NCBI GenBank assembly: GCA_036257565.1
Contig: DATAFH010000056.1
Location: forward strand, 3,535 to 67,534
DNA from: DASSUW01 sp036257565
GTDB lineage: Bacteria > Actinomycetota > Thermoleophilia > Solirubrobacterales > Solirubrobacteraceae
Length of the DNA: 64,000 nt
Direction: 5' to 3'
Shown here: in pieces, positions 1 through 8,905 of the stretch
How the letters are laid out: the number at the start of each line of letters is the position of its first letter
Position numbering within the stretch: the stretch's first letter is position 1
The notes under the pieces: generated by a model
What the model saw: only the letters and a program-made list of their open reading frames with translations
Databases searched by the model: none
Told to the model about the DNA's origin: nothing
Position numbers and translations under genes: made by a program

Positions 1-381
1 CGCGTCGAGCGCCTCCTCGATGACGCGCTCGCGAGCGCGGGGATGGAGCGATTGGTCGCACGGATCGTGGAGAGCCCGGCGATGGAGCGCACCGTCGGGC
101 AGGTGATCGGGAGCCGGCTGTTCGACCAGCTGGTCGTGCGTCTGCTCGAGAGCGAGGAGTTGTGGCTGCTCGTCGACGAGATCGCCCAGAGTCCGGCGGT
201 GACCGACGCGATCACACAGCAGAGCCTTGGCTTCGCCGACGAGGTGGCCGACGAGGTCAACGTGCGCACGCGACGGGCCGACGCGATCGCCGAGCGCATC
301 GCGCGCCGGCTGCTGCATCGCCGCGCTCGCGTCGAACCGCCGCCGCCATCGCCACCGCCGTCGGCGGTGCACGCGCCATGA
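1..381 (+). CDS. Hypothetical protein, 5' end outside the window
   Basis: An open frame runs from base 1 to the TGA at 379-381 and its start lies upstream of the window. The visible 126 residues contain a loose internal repeat of the type 'VARIVESPAMERTV' / 'LLVDEIAQSPAVTDAI', then an amphipathic stretch rich in Arg and Glu and a Pro-rich tail. I recognise no family. The stop overlaps the ATG of the RDD-family gene (ATGA at 378-381), so the two are probably translationally coupled and may act together at the membrane. That functional link is inference. Confidence 0.7.
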   Translation, partial: RVERLLDDALASAGMERLVARIVESPAMERTVGQVIGSRLFDQLVVRLLESEELWLLVDEIAQSPAVTDAITQQSLGFADEVADEVNVRTRRADAIAERIARRLLHRRARVEPPPPSPPPSAVHAP

Positions 382-1037
382 CCGAGCCGAGCCCCAGCGC
401 GCCGCGCCGCGGCGAACTGCCACCGCCGCGCATCGTGGACACGGGGAACGGCGCGGGAGAGCGCGCGGCGGCGGCCCACGCGATCGCTGAGACGAAGGCG
501 CAGGCAGCCGCCTCCGCGCGCCTGTACGTGCCCCACGCCACCGAGCACGGGGCAGCCGACTACACGGGCTTGGTGACGCGCGCCATCGCGTTCGGCGTCG
601 ACGCACTGATCATCGATGTCATTGCCGCGGGCGTCGCCGCGATCGTCGCGCTCGCGCTGAACCTCTTCCAGGTCCCGGAAAAGGTCGACTCGGCGCTGAT
701 CGCGATCGGGGCCGTGGCGCTCGTCCTGTGGGGCGCGGCGTACTTCGTGACGTTCTGGTCCACGACTGGCCAGACGCCCGGCGCGCGCGTCATGCGCTTC
801 CGCGTGCTCGCGCCCGGCGCCGACGGCGGACGCATCGGCCCCAAGCGCGCGATCGTCCGGCTGATCGGCATGGTGCTCGCCGCGATCCCGCTGCTGGCGG
901 GCTACTTCATGGTGCTCTTCGACGATCGCCGCCGCGGCCTGCACGACTACCTCGCCGGCACCGTCGTGATCGACGCGCCGGACACCGAGACACCCGTCCG
1001 CCGCCGGCGCGCGCACCCGCGGCCGCCGGCGGTCTGA
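378..1037 (+). CDS. RDD family membrane protein
   Basis: This 219-residue protein starts at ATG 378, overlapping the preceding stop. Its first 85 residues are hydrophilic and Pro/Ala-rich. The RDD domain follows: an Arg-Ala pair before the first membrane helix (GLVTRAIAFGVDALIIDVI, about residues 65-85), two more hydrophobic segments, the TPGARVMRFRV block typical of RDD proteins, and the closing FDDRRRGLHDYLAGT motif. RDD proteins are small polytopic membrane proteins of mostly unknown role; some take part in ion transport. The long N-terminal extension is unusual. A basic C-terminal tail ends the protein. Confidence 0.85.
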   Translation: MTEPSPSAPRRGELPPPRIVDTGNGAGERAAAAHAIAETKAQAAASARLYVPHATEHGAADYTGLVTRAIAFGVDALIIDVIAAGVAAIVALALNLFQVPEKVDSALIAIGAVALVLWGAAYFVTFWSTTGQTPGARVMRFRVLAPGADGGRIGPKRAIVRLIGMVLAAIPLLAGYFMVLFDDRRRGLHDYLAGTVVIDAPDTETPVRRRRAHPRPPAV

Positions 1038-1227
1038 CGCGCCGCGGGCGAGCCCCGTGGCTCAGGTGGAGCCCGGCAGCTCTTGAAGGGCGGACCTAAC
1101 CTGGACGCCGACGGGGTTCCGGCACGACCGCATCGAGGCCGAGAAGGACTTTTGGGCCGCCGCGGACCGCACTGACGCCGTCTCGCTCCACGTCGACCAC
1201 GCGCTTTCCGCAGGCGCGCGCGAGGAC

Positions 1228-2267
1228 GTGCGTCATCTCTCGGTGAGCCTCGATATTGCCGCGCTCCTGAGAGACGACGGGTTTGCGCAGCGTGCCCGCG
1301 AGACGCTCGAGCGATACCGCCGTCCCGGGGCCGTGCTCATCCCGGCCCACGCCGCCACCGCAGCTCTGGAGGCGCTGGTCCGCGGCGTTTGGGACGACGT
1401 CCCGGTCCATGCCATCCCGCTCGGGGCTTTGCCGGGGCTAGTCCGCGAGGTGGTGGCTGCGGCCGACCACGTGCTCATCGTCGACGATGTCGTTATTTCG
1501 GGGCAGACACTCTTCGGGCTGCGCGCGCGCGTGTACGACGTGTCCCAGGCGATCGGTCGGGGCATCCGGGTCTGGGGATTCGTTCCGGTCGCGCGGCCCC
1601 CGTCGCTGCAGGAGTGGAGGCGGCTACGCCAGCGCTACATGTACGTGAGCGACAACGGGCTCGAGCACTCGCTGCACTGCGCCCAGGAACTGGAGCTCCC
1701 GCCGCCGGGGACGGGGCACTGCCCGTGGTGCCGCGAGCACGTGCTGCTTCAGCGGACGTTCGAGGCGCTCGAGGGTCTGGCCCTGGACCGTGCCCGAGAG
1801 CGCGAGACTGTATTGCGCTCTACACCGCTGATGCCGCCGCTCACGCCCGGCGGCGTCTCCGACGAACTGGCGTCAATCGAGGCCATCGTTGGCGACTTGC
1901 GCCCGCGCGCTGCATTCGCCGCGATGGCCGCGCAGGGGCAGCACATCAAGAACTGGCTCAACAGCCACCGCCAGGTTGCCGAGTTGGTCTACTTTGACGT
2001 GGAGCTGCTGCTCAGCGCAGTCTTCGACGCGGCGATGTTCGGCGGCCTGATGCGCACGCTCGACGCGCGCAACGTGCGGGCCCGACCCGCGAGATCGACT
2101 TGGCCGCTGCCATGCAGGGCAAGGAGTGGCCTCCCGGGATGTTGGCCGAACTCGCGATCGCGGCCGCCGAGGGCAAACTGCCGGCTTCCGGCGTCCTGCG
2201 GTACCTCGAAGGCACCGACGATGACGGGCTTCTCGGGCTGTTCCGGGCGCTGGCGCAGCGGTCCTGA
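1228..2267 (+). pseudogene. Phosphoribosyltransferase-like protein, frameshifted
   Basis: Frame 1 from GTG 1228 encodes a phosphoribosyltransferase fold with a PRPP-binding loop VLIVDDVVISGQT at about residues 82-94, and later a zinc-ribbon-like GHCPWCREH segment. Near base 2080 the sensible reading moves to frame 3 (continuing TREIDLAAAMQGKEWPPGM...) and ends at TGA 2265-2267, as if one base were missing from the run cgggcccgaccc. Coding-like sequence (GFRHDRIEAEKDFW) also extends upstream in frame to about 1087 without any start codon, so the true N-terminus is uncertain. It sits 22 nt before the ThyX-type gene. The PRTase assignment rests on the PRPP motif; the substrate is unknown. Confidence 0.6.
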
Positions 2268-2289
2268 GGACGGGACGGACCCTGCAATC

Positions 2290-3913
2290 ATGCCCCCGGT
2301 GATCTCGCCTGTCGAGGACTTCAGCGCGGCGGAGCGTGAGCGGCTGCGGTCGCACTTCAGCAACCTCGACGAGCCGGTGTTCGCGCTGGTCGGCCTTCCG
2401 GAGACGGTGAAGGCGGCTCTCTTTGCGCGCTACTCGCGTTACCCCGGCACCCTGCGGCGACTGTTCCTCGACGAGTTCGCCGATGACGTGGCCCCTATCA
2501 GCAACCGCGCTGGCACCGGAGAGGGCGCCCGGGCGGGTGCGCTGTTCCAGCGGGTGTTCGTCGGCGACGGCGACGACTCGGTCGCGCAGCTGGGCGGCGC
2601 GCATATCGCGTGCGAGTACGTGTCCAACATCATGACCAAGGTGCTCGAGCGGCCGCGCTTGGGCGCCTATCTCGAGCAGAGCACCCGGTACATTGCCTAC
2701 GACGCGCCGGTCAGGGGCTTCGGCTACCGCTACTACCGCGATCCGCAGCTCGGGCGCGGCTACGAGGAGGCGATGGAGTTCCTCTTCGAGACTTACGCCG
2801 CGATATTGCCGCGTGTGGAAGCGTGGGCGCACGAGCGGTTCCAGGCCAGAGCTGAAGACCCGCCCGCCGCGCACGCTCGCGCCGTGCGCGCCAAGACGCT
2901 CGATCTGATCCGGGGGGTCCTCCCGGCCGCCTCGCTGTCGCATGTCGGGATCTTCGCGACGGGTCAGAGCTACGAGCAACTGATCCTGCACCTGCTCGCG
3001 CATCCTCTGCCCGAGGCGCAGCGGTACGGACGCATGGTGCTCGAGGCGGTGCGGGCGGTCATCCCGTCGTTCGTCGCCCGGGTAGATGGTGCTGACCGCG
3101 GCGGCGCCTGGGTCGAGTACCTGCAGAGGCGGGAGGCCACGACGCGCGACATCGCGGATCGCCTCGGGCTCCGTGCCTCGGCTGAGGACCGCGACACGCC
3201 AAGCGTACGGCTGCTGCGCGTCGCGGGCGACGAGCGCGATGCGCTCGCGGCGTTGGTATTCGAAGCGAGCGCGTTGGGTGAGGCGGAGACCCTCGCCGGG
3301 CTTGACGACCTCGCGGAACACGAGCGCGCCGTCCTCTTCGCCCGCCTGATGGGTGACAGGACCAACCGGCGACACCGCCCTGGGCGCGGGCTGGAGACCC
3401 TCCACTACCGCTTCGAGATCGTTTCCGACTACGGAGCATTCCGCGACCTGCAGCGCCACCGCATGCTGACAGTCCAATGGCAGGTGCTCCGGTCCCGGAC
3501 TCGGAGCCGACGTCCCCGCGGAGTTGGACGACGCCGGCGCTGGCGACGACTACCGTCGCGCGCTCGAGCGTTCGGCCGCTGCCTATGACGCGCTGGCTGA
3601 GGACGGCCACGGCATGGCGGCGTCGTATGCCGTCTGCCTTGCCTTCCGAATCCGCTACGTGCTCGAGCTAAATGCGCGAGAGGCGATGCACCTCATCGAA
3701 CTCCGCTCCGGCCGAGAGGGCCATCCAACCTACCGTGCATTTGCGCACGAGATGCACCGGCTGATTGGCGAGGTTCACCCGTTGGTAGCCGGCGCCATGC
3801 GCCACCTCGACGCCGAAACCGAGCCACGGCTCGAGCGCATGCTCTCCGAACTGCGCACTGAGCACCGCAGCGGCGGACGGAGCGCTGGCGGCGGACTTAC
3901 GGCCGCCGAGTGA
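2290..3913 (+). pseudogene. Long ThyX-type FAD-dependent thymidylate synthase, frameshifted
   Basis: ATG 2290 opens a protein of about 540 residues resembling the long, two-lobed ThyX homologues. The first lobe has DDSVAQLGGAHIACEY and LEQSTRYIAYD; the second has DYGAFRDLQRHRMLT (the RHR flavin/dUMP-binding signature) and NAREAMHLIELRSGREGHP. Between these the reading passes from frame 1 to frame 2 at about 3484-3492 (caggtgctccggtcccgg), where one extra C would explain it; after the shift the expected GPGLGADVPAELDDAG block follows. ThyX enzymes methylate dUMP to dTMP using folate and FAD. Pairing with a PRTase suggests a nucleotide-related module, possibly a modification rather than housekeeping enzyme. 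It is either decayed or carries a sequencing error. Confidence 0.65.
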
Positions 3914-4014
3914 TCGCTCCGGTGGGCGTCTAGCCCCTCCTTCGGTGCGGCCAGCCATCTCGGCCGGCGTCCTGGCTGCTTCTCCGAGCCCCGCAACCCT
4001 CAAGTAGCCTCAAG

Positions 4015-4036
4015 AAAAAGGAGACAAAAAGGAGAC
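4015..4036. repeat. Two tandem copies of AAAAAGGAGAC
   Basis: An 11-bp unit AAAAAGGAGAC occurs twice head to tail in the otherwise featureless stretch between the ThyX-type gene and the tRNA-Phe half-copy. I see no gene in 3914-4112. Confidence 0.7.
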
Positions 4037-4112
4037 GGCGGCCGAAAAATGCGCTCGGCCCTCCGGCCTCGCCGCGCCGCCGCGACGAAAAAGGGTAGTG
4101 ATTTCCAGGGCC

Positions 4113-4164
4113 GTTTCCGATGGCGAGACCCGGACTCGAACCGGGGACACCACGATTTTCAGTC
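4113..4164 (-). repeat. Distal attachment site: 3' half of tRNA-Phe (52 bp)
   Basis: These 52 bases are identical to 16717-16768. They contain the anticodon loop, T arm and 3' acceptor strand of tRNA-Phe(GAA) plus 8 bases downstream. Beyond 4164 the sequence diverges: the reverse strand of 4165-4198 gives a pseudo 5' half (with AGTTAGAGAGG resembling a D arm) whose acceptor strand cannot pair with the 3' half, so no functional tRNA is formed. This is the pattern left when an element integrates into the 3' end of a tRNA gene and restores the gene at one end only. Confidence 0.8.
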
Positions 4165-4393
4165 CTGAGACCAAACCTCTCTAACTGGGCCAAAAAGGCC
4201 TGCAATCGAGCGGCTTCTGGTTGGTAGCCCTAGGGAAGCAGAAGTTGGCTATTTGCGAACTTTTGCGTTGCAGTTGGGTACCCAGATCAGTTTTGGTACC
4301 CAATCGACGCCGATGGCCGCGACGTCGCCCCGTGAACGCCAGACCGCGTGTGCGACTCGGAGTCCCCGCCGCATCGTGCAGTGCGCCGGTCAA

Positions 4394-4666
4394 TCACGAT
4401 GTCGGTGTGCGCTCTGACGATCGCGCGCGTCGCACGCGCGCGCGTAGCGATCGCATCCGGCGCAAGGGAGGAGCAAGCGCCGTCTGGCACGCGCTCCCGT
4501 TCACGTCTACCCCGTGGGTGCGGAACAGCGCGAGCCCCTCGCGCGTCGCGTGACCGGCAAGCCAGCGCGACTCGATGCCATGGCCGCGCAGCGCCAGCGA
4601 GAGGCGCAGCGCCCCGAGCTGCGCGCCGCCCGGCTCGAGCACCGCGATCACGCGCGCCACTCGCAT
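4394..4666 (-). pseudogene. N-terminal fragment of a glycosyltransferase (GT4-like)
   Basis: ATG 4664-4666 opens MRVARVIAVLEPGGAQLGAL, which matches the start of GT-B glycosyltransferases: a beta strand, then the Gly-Gly-Ala acceptor loop, followed by LRLSLALRGHGIESRWLAG. The resemblance ends around residue 56; the remaining 34 residues are Arg-rich and unrelated, and the stop comes at residue 91, whereas family members have 350-400 residues. The fragment lies just inside the left end of the tRNA-Phe island, so it may have been cut by recombination. The stretches 4199-4393 and 4667-4789 around it contain nothing I can support. Confidence 0.6.
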
Positions 4667-4789
4667 CGGCCTGCACGCTAGGCGCCGGCGATCCGCACGT
4701 TGTGAAAATGGTTGGTCCTGGCGCGTGTGGCCGGCTAGACCGGCGCGACGTGTTCACCCCGCGCGCCGCAGACGGTTGTCCTGGCCGAC

Positions 4790-5545
4790 CTACACGAGTT
4801 GCTGCCCGCCGTCGATGTCGTAGGTCGCACCGGTGAGGGCGCTGTTGGTCATGAGGTGGATGGCGAGCGCGGCAACGTCGGCGGGTCCGACGACACGGCC
4901 GATGGGAAGCGTGGCGCGGAGCTGGTTGCGCCGCTCCTCGAGCTGATCGCCGAGCAGCTCAGCCGACAGCGGCGTGTCGACGAAGCCGGCGGCGATTAGG
5001 TTGACCCGTATCGGTCCCAGCTCGATCGCCAGGTTGGCCGTGAGTGCGGGCAGTCCCGCGGTGAGCGCCGAGACGATCGGGCCGCCGACGTGGGGGCGTC
5101 GGGCGTCGGTGCCGGTCATGAACAGCAGCGTGCCGCCGGGCCGTACCTTGCCGGCCGCTTCGCGGGCGACGTGGAGCGTGAGCCAGAGATGCTCGTCGAC
5201 CTCGCGGTGCGCCCGGGCGAAATCCATGTCGGCCAGGCTCGTGTAGTAGGGCCGGCCGGCGGTGACCATGACGTGGTCGACAGGTGCTGGCAGGTTCTGG
5301 AAGAACTGCGCTAGGCGCTCGGGATCCGCGGCGTCGAAGGCGGCGCTGTCGAGGGCGCCGAGCTCACTCGCGGCGCGCTTCAGGCGCTCGGGATTGCGGC
5401 CGGCGAGGATGACGTCGGCCCCCTCGGCACGCGCAGCCCTGGCGGTTTCGAGGCCGATGCCGGCGCTGCCGCCGATCACAACGACGGTCTGGCCGGGCAG
5501 GGCCGGTTCGCGCTGCGTGACAGCGCCGGTGGTTGCGGTGGTCAT
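4790..5545 (-). CDS. Short-chain dehydrogenase/reductase family protein lacking the Tyr-Lys pair
   Basis: The 251-residue protein starts at ATG 5545 behind a GGAGGA ribosome site. It has the Rossmann motif GGSAGIG near residue 24, the ADVILAGR loop, and the C-terminal SDR block GFVDTPLS...GATYDIDGGQQLV. At the catalytic region, where SDRs have YxxxK, the sequence reads GGPIVSALTAGLPALTANLAIEL, with neither the Tyr nor the Lys in place. The fold is therefore clear, but classical hydride-transfer chemistry is doubtful; it may bind NAD(P) without catalysis or use another residue. The start overlaps the stop of the truncated peroxiredoxin by 4 nt. Confidence 0.85.
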   Translation of the reverse strand: MTTATTGAVTQREPALPGQTVVVIGGSAGIGLETARAARAEGADVILAGRNPERLKRAASELGALDSAAFDAADPERLAQFFQNLPAPVDHVMVTAGRPYYTSLADMDFARAHREVDEHLWLTLHVAREAAGKVRPGGTLLFMTGTDARRPHVGGPIVSALTAGLPALTANLAIELGPIRVNLIAAGFVDTPLSAELLGDQLEERRNQLRATLPIGRVVGPADVAALAIHLMTNSALTGATYDIDGGQQLV

Positions 5546-5853
5546 GCTTCCTCCGTTCGTGGAACTCCCGCCGAATCGTCGTCGGTCGCGATCGTGGCGA
5601 TCTGCGTGTGGGCGACGGCGATCTTCGGATAGAACGCGGCGAGCTCTAGGTGCTGCTGGTGCTCCTTCGGGCGGCAGTGGCCGCGCGCCAGCGTCAGGAT
5701 CAGCGGGTCGTCGCCCTGGATCTCGCTCAGCGTCCGGGGGACGCTCTCGGGGTCGGGCAGCTCGTGGTCGGGGAAACGTGCCGCCGGCGGCGATGTCGGG
5801 GCGCAGGGGTCGATCCTCCTCGGGTTCGCGCCTCCCGCGCGGCCGTCGCGCAA
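5542..5853 (-). pseudogene. Truncated peroxiredoxin-like (AhpC/TSA) protein
   Basis: The reading matches the N-terminal half of redoxin-domain proteins: ARFPDHELPDPESVPRTLSE, then GDDPLILTLARGHCRPKEH, then HLELAAFYPKIAVAHTQI. The peroxidatic Cys block, usually written GHYCPKEH in this group, here reads GHCRPKEH, so the Cys is displaced by one residue. Similarity stops at IATDD, after which a short tail overlaps the start of the SDR gene; about half of the domain, including the C-terminal strands, is missing. This looks like a deletion remnant now riding upstream of the SDR. The first ~25 residues are unlike the family and the start is uncertain. Confidence 0.6.
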
Positions 5854-6110
5854 GCCTAGACGACGAGCTGAGACCCGACGGCCGGTCGGGGGTCTCCGCC
5901 TGCGTGGTGCCGCCTATCGCGGCTCCGCTGCGCCCTCGGCTGCGGTGCATCCAGCGGCTCGCGAGGTCCGACAGGGCTGCGATCCGCTCGAAGCCATCGG
6001 GGAACAACAAGGCCCGCCTCCTCCATGTAGCGCCCCGCTATCTCCAAGGCCTCCTCCTGCGTGCTGGGGCGGGGCGGCCGGGGCCGCCCCGCCCCAGGCG
6101 CGAGAGGCAG
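5854..6110 (-). other. Decayed coding remnant between peroxiredoxin fragment and hydrolase
   Basis: On the minus strand a coding-like stretch can be pieced together from two frames: EIAGRYMEEAGL (6047-6010) followed, after a one-base shift, by LFPDGFERIAALSDLASRW (about 6010-5950). It looks like the C-terminal end of a helical protein, but I cannot name the family. No intact gene is present in this interval. Confidence 0.35.
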
Positions 6111-7079
6111 TCAGGCGTCCGGGCCGAGAGCCGCGGTGATGTAGGCGATCGCTTGGGTGATCGCGGCCTCGGCGGCGTTGGTGCCGCGCAGCGCGTTGAG
6201 CATCACGAAATCGTGGATGGTGGCGTCGTAGCGCGTCGCGGTCACGTCGACGCCGGCCTGGCGGAGCTTCGCGGCGTAGGCCTCGCCCTCATCGCGAAGG
6301 ACGTCGGCCTCGGCGGTGATCACGAGCGCCGGGGGCAGCCCGGCGAGCTGCTCGGTCGTCGCGCGCAGCGGCGACGCCGTGATCTCGTCGCGTGCGGACT
6401 CGTCGGTGGTGTACTGGTCCCAGAACCATTGCATCGCGTCGCGGCGCAGGAAGTAGCCCTCGGCGAACTCGTGATAGGAGGGCGTATCGAACGCCGCGTC
6501 GGTGACGGGATAGAAGAGCACCTGCGCCGCGAGCTGCGGGCCGCCGCGCTGGTTGGCCATCAGCGTCAGCGCGGCACTCATGTTGCCGCCGACCGAGTCG
6601 CCGGCGACGACGATCCGCGACCCGTCGAGCGCCTTCTCGGTTCCGTGCTCGGCGACCCAGTCAAGGACGGCGTAGCTCTCTTCGATCGCGACCGGATAGC
6701 GGGCCTCGGGCGAGAGGCTGTAGTTCGGGAACACGACCGCGGCGCCGGTGCCGACGGCGAGCTCGCGGATCAGCCGGTCATGGGTGTGGCTGTTGCCGAA
6801 CACCCAGCCGGCGCCATGGACGTAGAGGATCACGGGCAGCGTGCCGCCGGCGCCTTGCGGCCGGAGGATGCGAATCGAGACGGCGCCCGAGGGCCCACCG
6901 GCGATCGACAGGTCCTCGATGTCGACGTCGGGCGTTGCGATCTCGCTCGACTGCACCTCATCGACGGTCTTGCGGCCGACGACGGGACCGAGGTCGAACA
7001 GGAACGGTGGGTTGGCGGTCGCCTCGGCGAACTCCTGTGCGGTGGGTTCGAGGACGACGCGGGTGGTGGTGGTGGTCAT
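6111..7079 (-). CDS. Alpha/beta hydrolase, hormone-sensitive-lipase type esterase
   Basis: The 322-residue protein belongs to the alpha/beta-hydrolase-3 (HSL) family of carboxylesterases. It shows the oxyanion-hole motif YVHGAGW (residues 87-92, usually HGGG), the nucleophile elbow GDSVGG with Ser162, an acidic residue at Asp259 in EADVLRDE and the catalytic His289 in TIHDFVM. Length and order are normal for the family. ATG 7079 is preceded by AAGGAGC. It is transcribed toward the SDR, but the gap contains decayed sequence, so an operon is doubtful. Substrates are probably short-chain esters; this is inferred from the family. Nothing is seen in 7080-7314. Confidence 0.9.
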   Translation of the reverse strand: MTTTTTRVVLEPTAQEFAEATANPPFLFDLGPVVGRKTVDEVQSSEIATPDVDIEDLSIAGGPSGAVSIRILRPQGAGGTLPVILYVHGAGWVFGNSHTHDRLIRELAVGTGAAVVFPNYSLSPEARYPVAIEESYAVLDWVAEHGTEKALDGSRIVVAGDSVGGNMSAALTLMANQRGGPQLAAQVLFYPVTDAAFDTPSYHEFAEGYFLRRDAMQWFWDQYTTDESARDEITASPLRATTEQLAGLPPALVITAEADVLRDEGEAYAAKLRQAGVDVTATRYDATIHDFVMLNALRGTNAAEAAITQAIAYITAALGPDA

Positions 7080-7314
7080 CTTGTGCTCCTTTGTGATCGG
7101 GGGATTCGGTGAGGGTGGATTGCGGCCGGCTGGCGGTGACTGCCCGGCCGACCGGAAGGCGGCCGGATCGGCCGATGTCGCGGGCGCCGTCGAGCATCAG
7201 GTCGGCGCGCCGGCCCGACGTGTTCGGGCCGGCGCAGGTGCTTCTTGGTTGAGCTCGGCGGCGCGAGCGTCGCTGGCTGCGGCTGGGAGGGTGGGCTGTC
7301 GGTCTCGGCGATGG

Positions 7315-7869
7315 TCAGCCGACGCTCAGGACGGGGTCTGACGCGGTGGCGAGGCGGCGACGGCGCCGCGCGAGCAGCCCGGCCTGGATGACGAAGTCCG
7401 CGCCGCCGGTCGCCGCGTAGACGGCGAGCATTCCCAGCCTCGGCTGGCCGCCGGCCGCCGCGATGAGGTAAGCGACGCCGCCGATGATCGACCCGCCGCC
7501 GGCGAGCAACATCGGCCACTGCCTGCCGAACTGCGCACGGCGGCGGAGGGCGACGACGAGTTGCGCCGCACCGGTGATGGCGGCCCAGGCGCCGAAGACC
7601 GCGACGACGTCCGCGACGCTCCCGGTCGCGGCCACGGCTAGCGCGATGGCCGCGACCGCGCTGACCGCGGCGTTGGCGAGCAGCAGCCGCCGAGCCGATC
7701 CGGGCTTGCTGTGCGCGTCGATCAGCGACGCGACCGTGTCGATCAGCGGATAGAGGACGACCAGGACCGCCGCGCCGACCGTCACGCCGGTCGTCACGGA
7801 GTCCGAGGCGGCCGCGAACACCGCGGCCCAGGCGATCGCGACGAGGCCACGGATGAGGAAGAGCTGCAT
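7315..7869 (-). CDS. Multi-pass membrane protein (HdeD/DUF308-like)
   Basis: ATG 7869 begins a 184-residue protein with about six hydrophobic segments: LIRGLVAIAWAAVFAA, VTVGAAVLVVLYPLIDTVASL, AVSAVAAIALAVAA, VFGAWAAITGAAQLVVALRRR, a Gly-rich segment and a last one ending in an Arg cluster. The ITGAAQLVVALRRR segment and overall arrangement recall DUF308/HdeD-type proteins, without a decisive motif. It is divergent from the TetR gene across 87 bp, the usual arrangement when a TetR regulator represses its neighbour. Regulation by that TetR is inference. Confidence 0.75.
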   Translation of the reverse strand: MQLFLIRGLVAIAWAAVFAAASDSVTTGVTVGAAVLVVLYPLIDTVASLIDAHSKPGSARRLLLANAAVSAVAAIALAVAATGSVADVVAVFGAWAAITGAAQLVVALRRRAQFGRQWPMLLAGGGSIIGGVAYLIAAAGGQPRLGMLAVYAATGGADFVIQAGLLARRRRRLATASDPVLSVG

Positions 7870-7886
7870 GACAATCTCCTTTCGAT

Positions 7887-7951
7887 ACACAGCGATGTGT
7901 TGTGGAATGCGAAGGTACACCCCTCGACGCGATCTGTCAAGATTGAGGACA
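7887..7951. promoter_or_regulatory. Divergent promoter region with two candidate TetR operators
   Basis: The gap between the membrane protein gene and the TetR gene contains a perfect ACACA-GCGA-TGTGT inverted repeat (7887-7900) and a TGTC-N9-GACA inverted repeat (7935-7951). Either could be the TetR operator. No clear -10/-35 pair is visible. Confidence 0.4.
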
Positions 7952-7956
7952 CAGCT

Positions 7957-8613
7957 ATGAGTCGCGAAATCCCACCCAAACGCAAGTACGAGCTCAAGAA
8001 GCGCGCCGAGGAGATGGCCGCGACCCACCGGCGCATCACCGAGGCGGGGATCGAGCTGCACGGAACGCTCGGGCCGTCCCGCACGACGATGAGCGCCGTC
8101 GCCAAGCGCGCAGGCGTGGAGCGCCGCACCCTCTACCGCCACTTCCCCACCGAGAGCGACCTGTTCGAGGCCTGCTCAACCCACTTCTTCGCCGCCAACC
8201 CGTGGCCCGACCTCGACGACTGGCGCGCGATTCGCGATCCCCGGCAGCGACTCGAGCGAGCCCTCGACGAGCTCTACGCCTACTACGAGCGCACCGAGCC
8301 GATGCTCGCCAACGTGCTCCGCGACGCCGAGCTCGTCGACTTCGCCCGCGACGCCGTGGCCCCGCTGCACGCCTACCTCGAGCAAGCCGCCGAGGTTCTC
8401 ACGGCCGGCCGTCGAGTCCGCGGCCGAAGACGAGAGCTCCTCGCGGCAGCATTGCGCCATGCCGTCGCCTTCTCGACCTGGCGCTCGCTCTCGACCAACG
8501 ACGTCCGGCGACCGGAAGCCGTCAAGCTCGTTACCGCGCTCGTCGAATCCGCAGCCACGCCGGCGGCCAGCCGTGCGCCGGCCGCTCGAGCCGCCCCTCG
8601 ACGTCGCCCATGA
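7957..8613 (+). CDS. TetR/AcrR family transcriptional regulator
   Basis: The 218-residue protein has a basic N-terminus (PPKRKYELKKRAEEM) and a TetR helix-turn-helix: ITEAGIELHGTLGPSRTTMSAVAKRAGVERRTLYRHFPTESDL in two pieces around residues 28-72, with the RRTLYRHF recognition helix. The C-terminal ligand-binding domain is helical. The end is low-complexity and Ala/Arg-rich. It is divergent to a membrane protein gene with inverted repeats between them, suggesting local repression relieved by a small molecule. No gene is seen in 8614-8905. Confidence 0.9.
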   Translation: MSREIPPKRKYELKKRAEEMAATHRRITEAGIELHGTLGPSRTTMSAVAKRAGVERRTLYRHFPTESDLFEACSTHFFAANPWPDLDDWRAIRDPRQRLERALDELYAYYERTEPMLANVLRDAELVDFARDAVAPLHAYLEQAAEVLTAGRRVRGRRRELLAAALRHAVAFSTWRSLSTNDVRRPEAVKLVTALVESAATPAASRAPAARAAPRRRP

Positions 8614-8905
8614 GCTTTCTGCCGGGCCGATCGCCCCTGCCGCCCAGGCCGAAGCAGGCGCCTACGCGCGGTCTATCGGCGCGCTCGGAGGTCGTCCCGA
8701 GCGACCGTCTCGGTGGCGTTGATCGAGACGCCTGCTCGGTCACGGGAGCAGCAGCGCCGGTCGCGTCCGGGAATTGCCTTCTCCGACGTATCAAGGCAGC
8801 AGCCTCAGCTGCTGAGCTGCACGGGAAGGACCAGTCGGTCCGAGGCTCTTGCGATTCAACGGGAGCGTGCTCGCCCGCGCGCATGCCACGCCGACGATCT
8901 TTCGA

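Noticed and set aside
1873..3477. A 534-codon open frame on the minus strand opposite the PRTase/ThyX genes
   Set aside because: Arg/Val/Glu-rich antisense of coding sequence with no recognisable motif; GC-rich codon structure creates such frames routinely.
2070..3495. Programmed ribosomal frameshifting in the PRTase and ThyX genes
   Set aside because: No slippery heptamer or downstream pseudoknot is apparent, the two shifts go in opposite directions, and both lie in G/C runs prone to indels.
4121..4198. A second functional tRNA gene on the minus strand
   Set aside because: The 3' half is tRNA-Phe but the 5' segment cannot pair with the acceptor strand and the D arm is degenerate.
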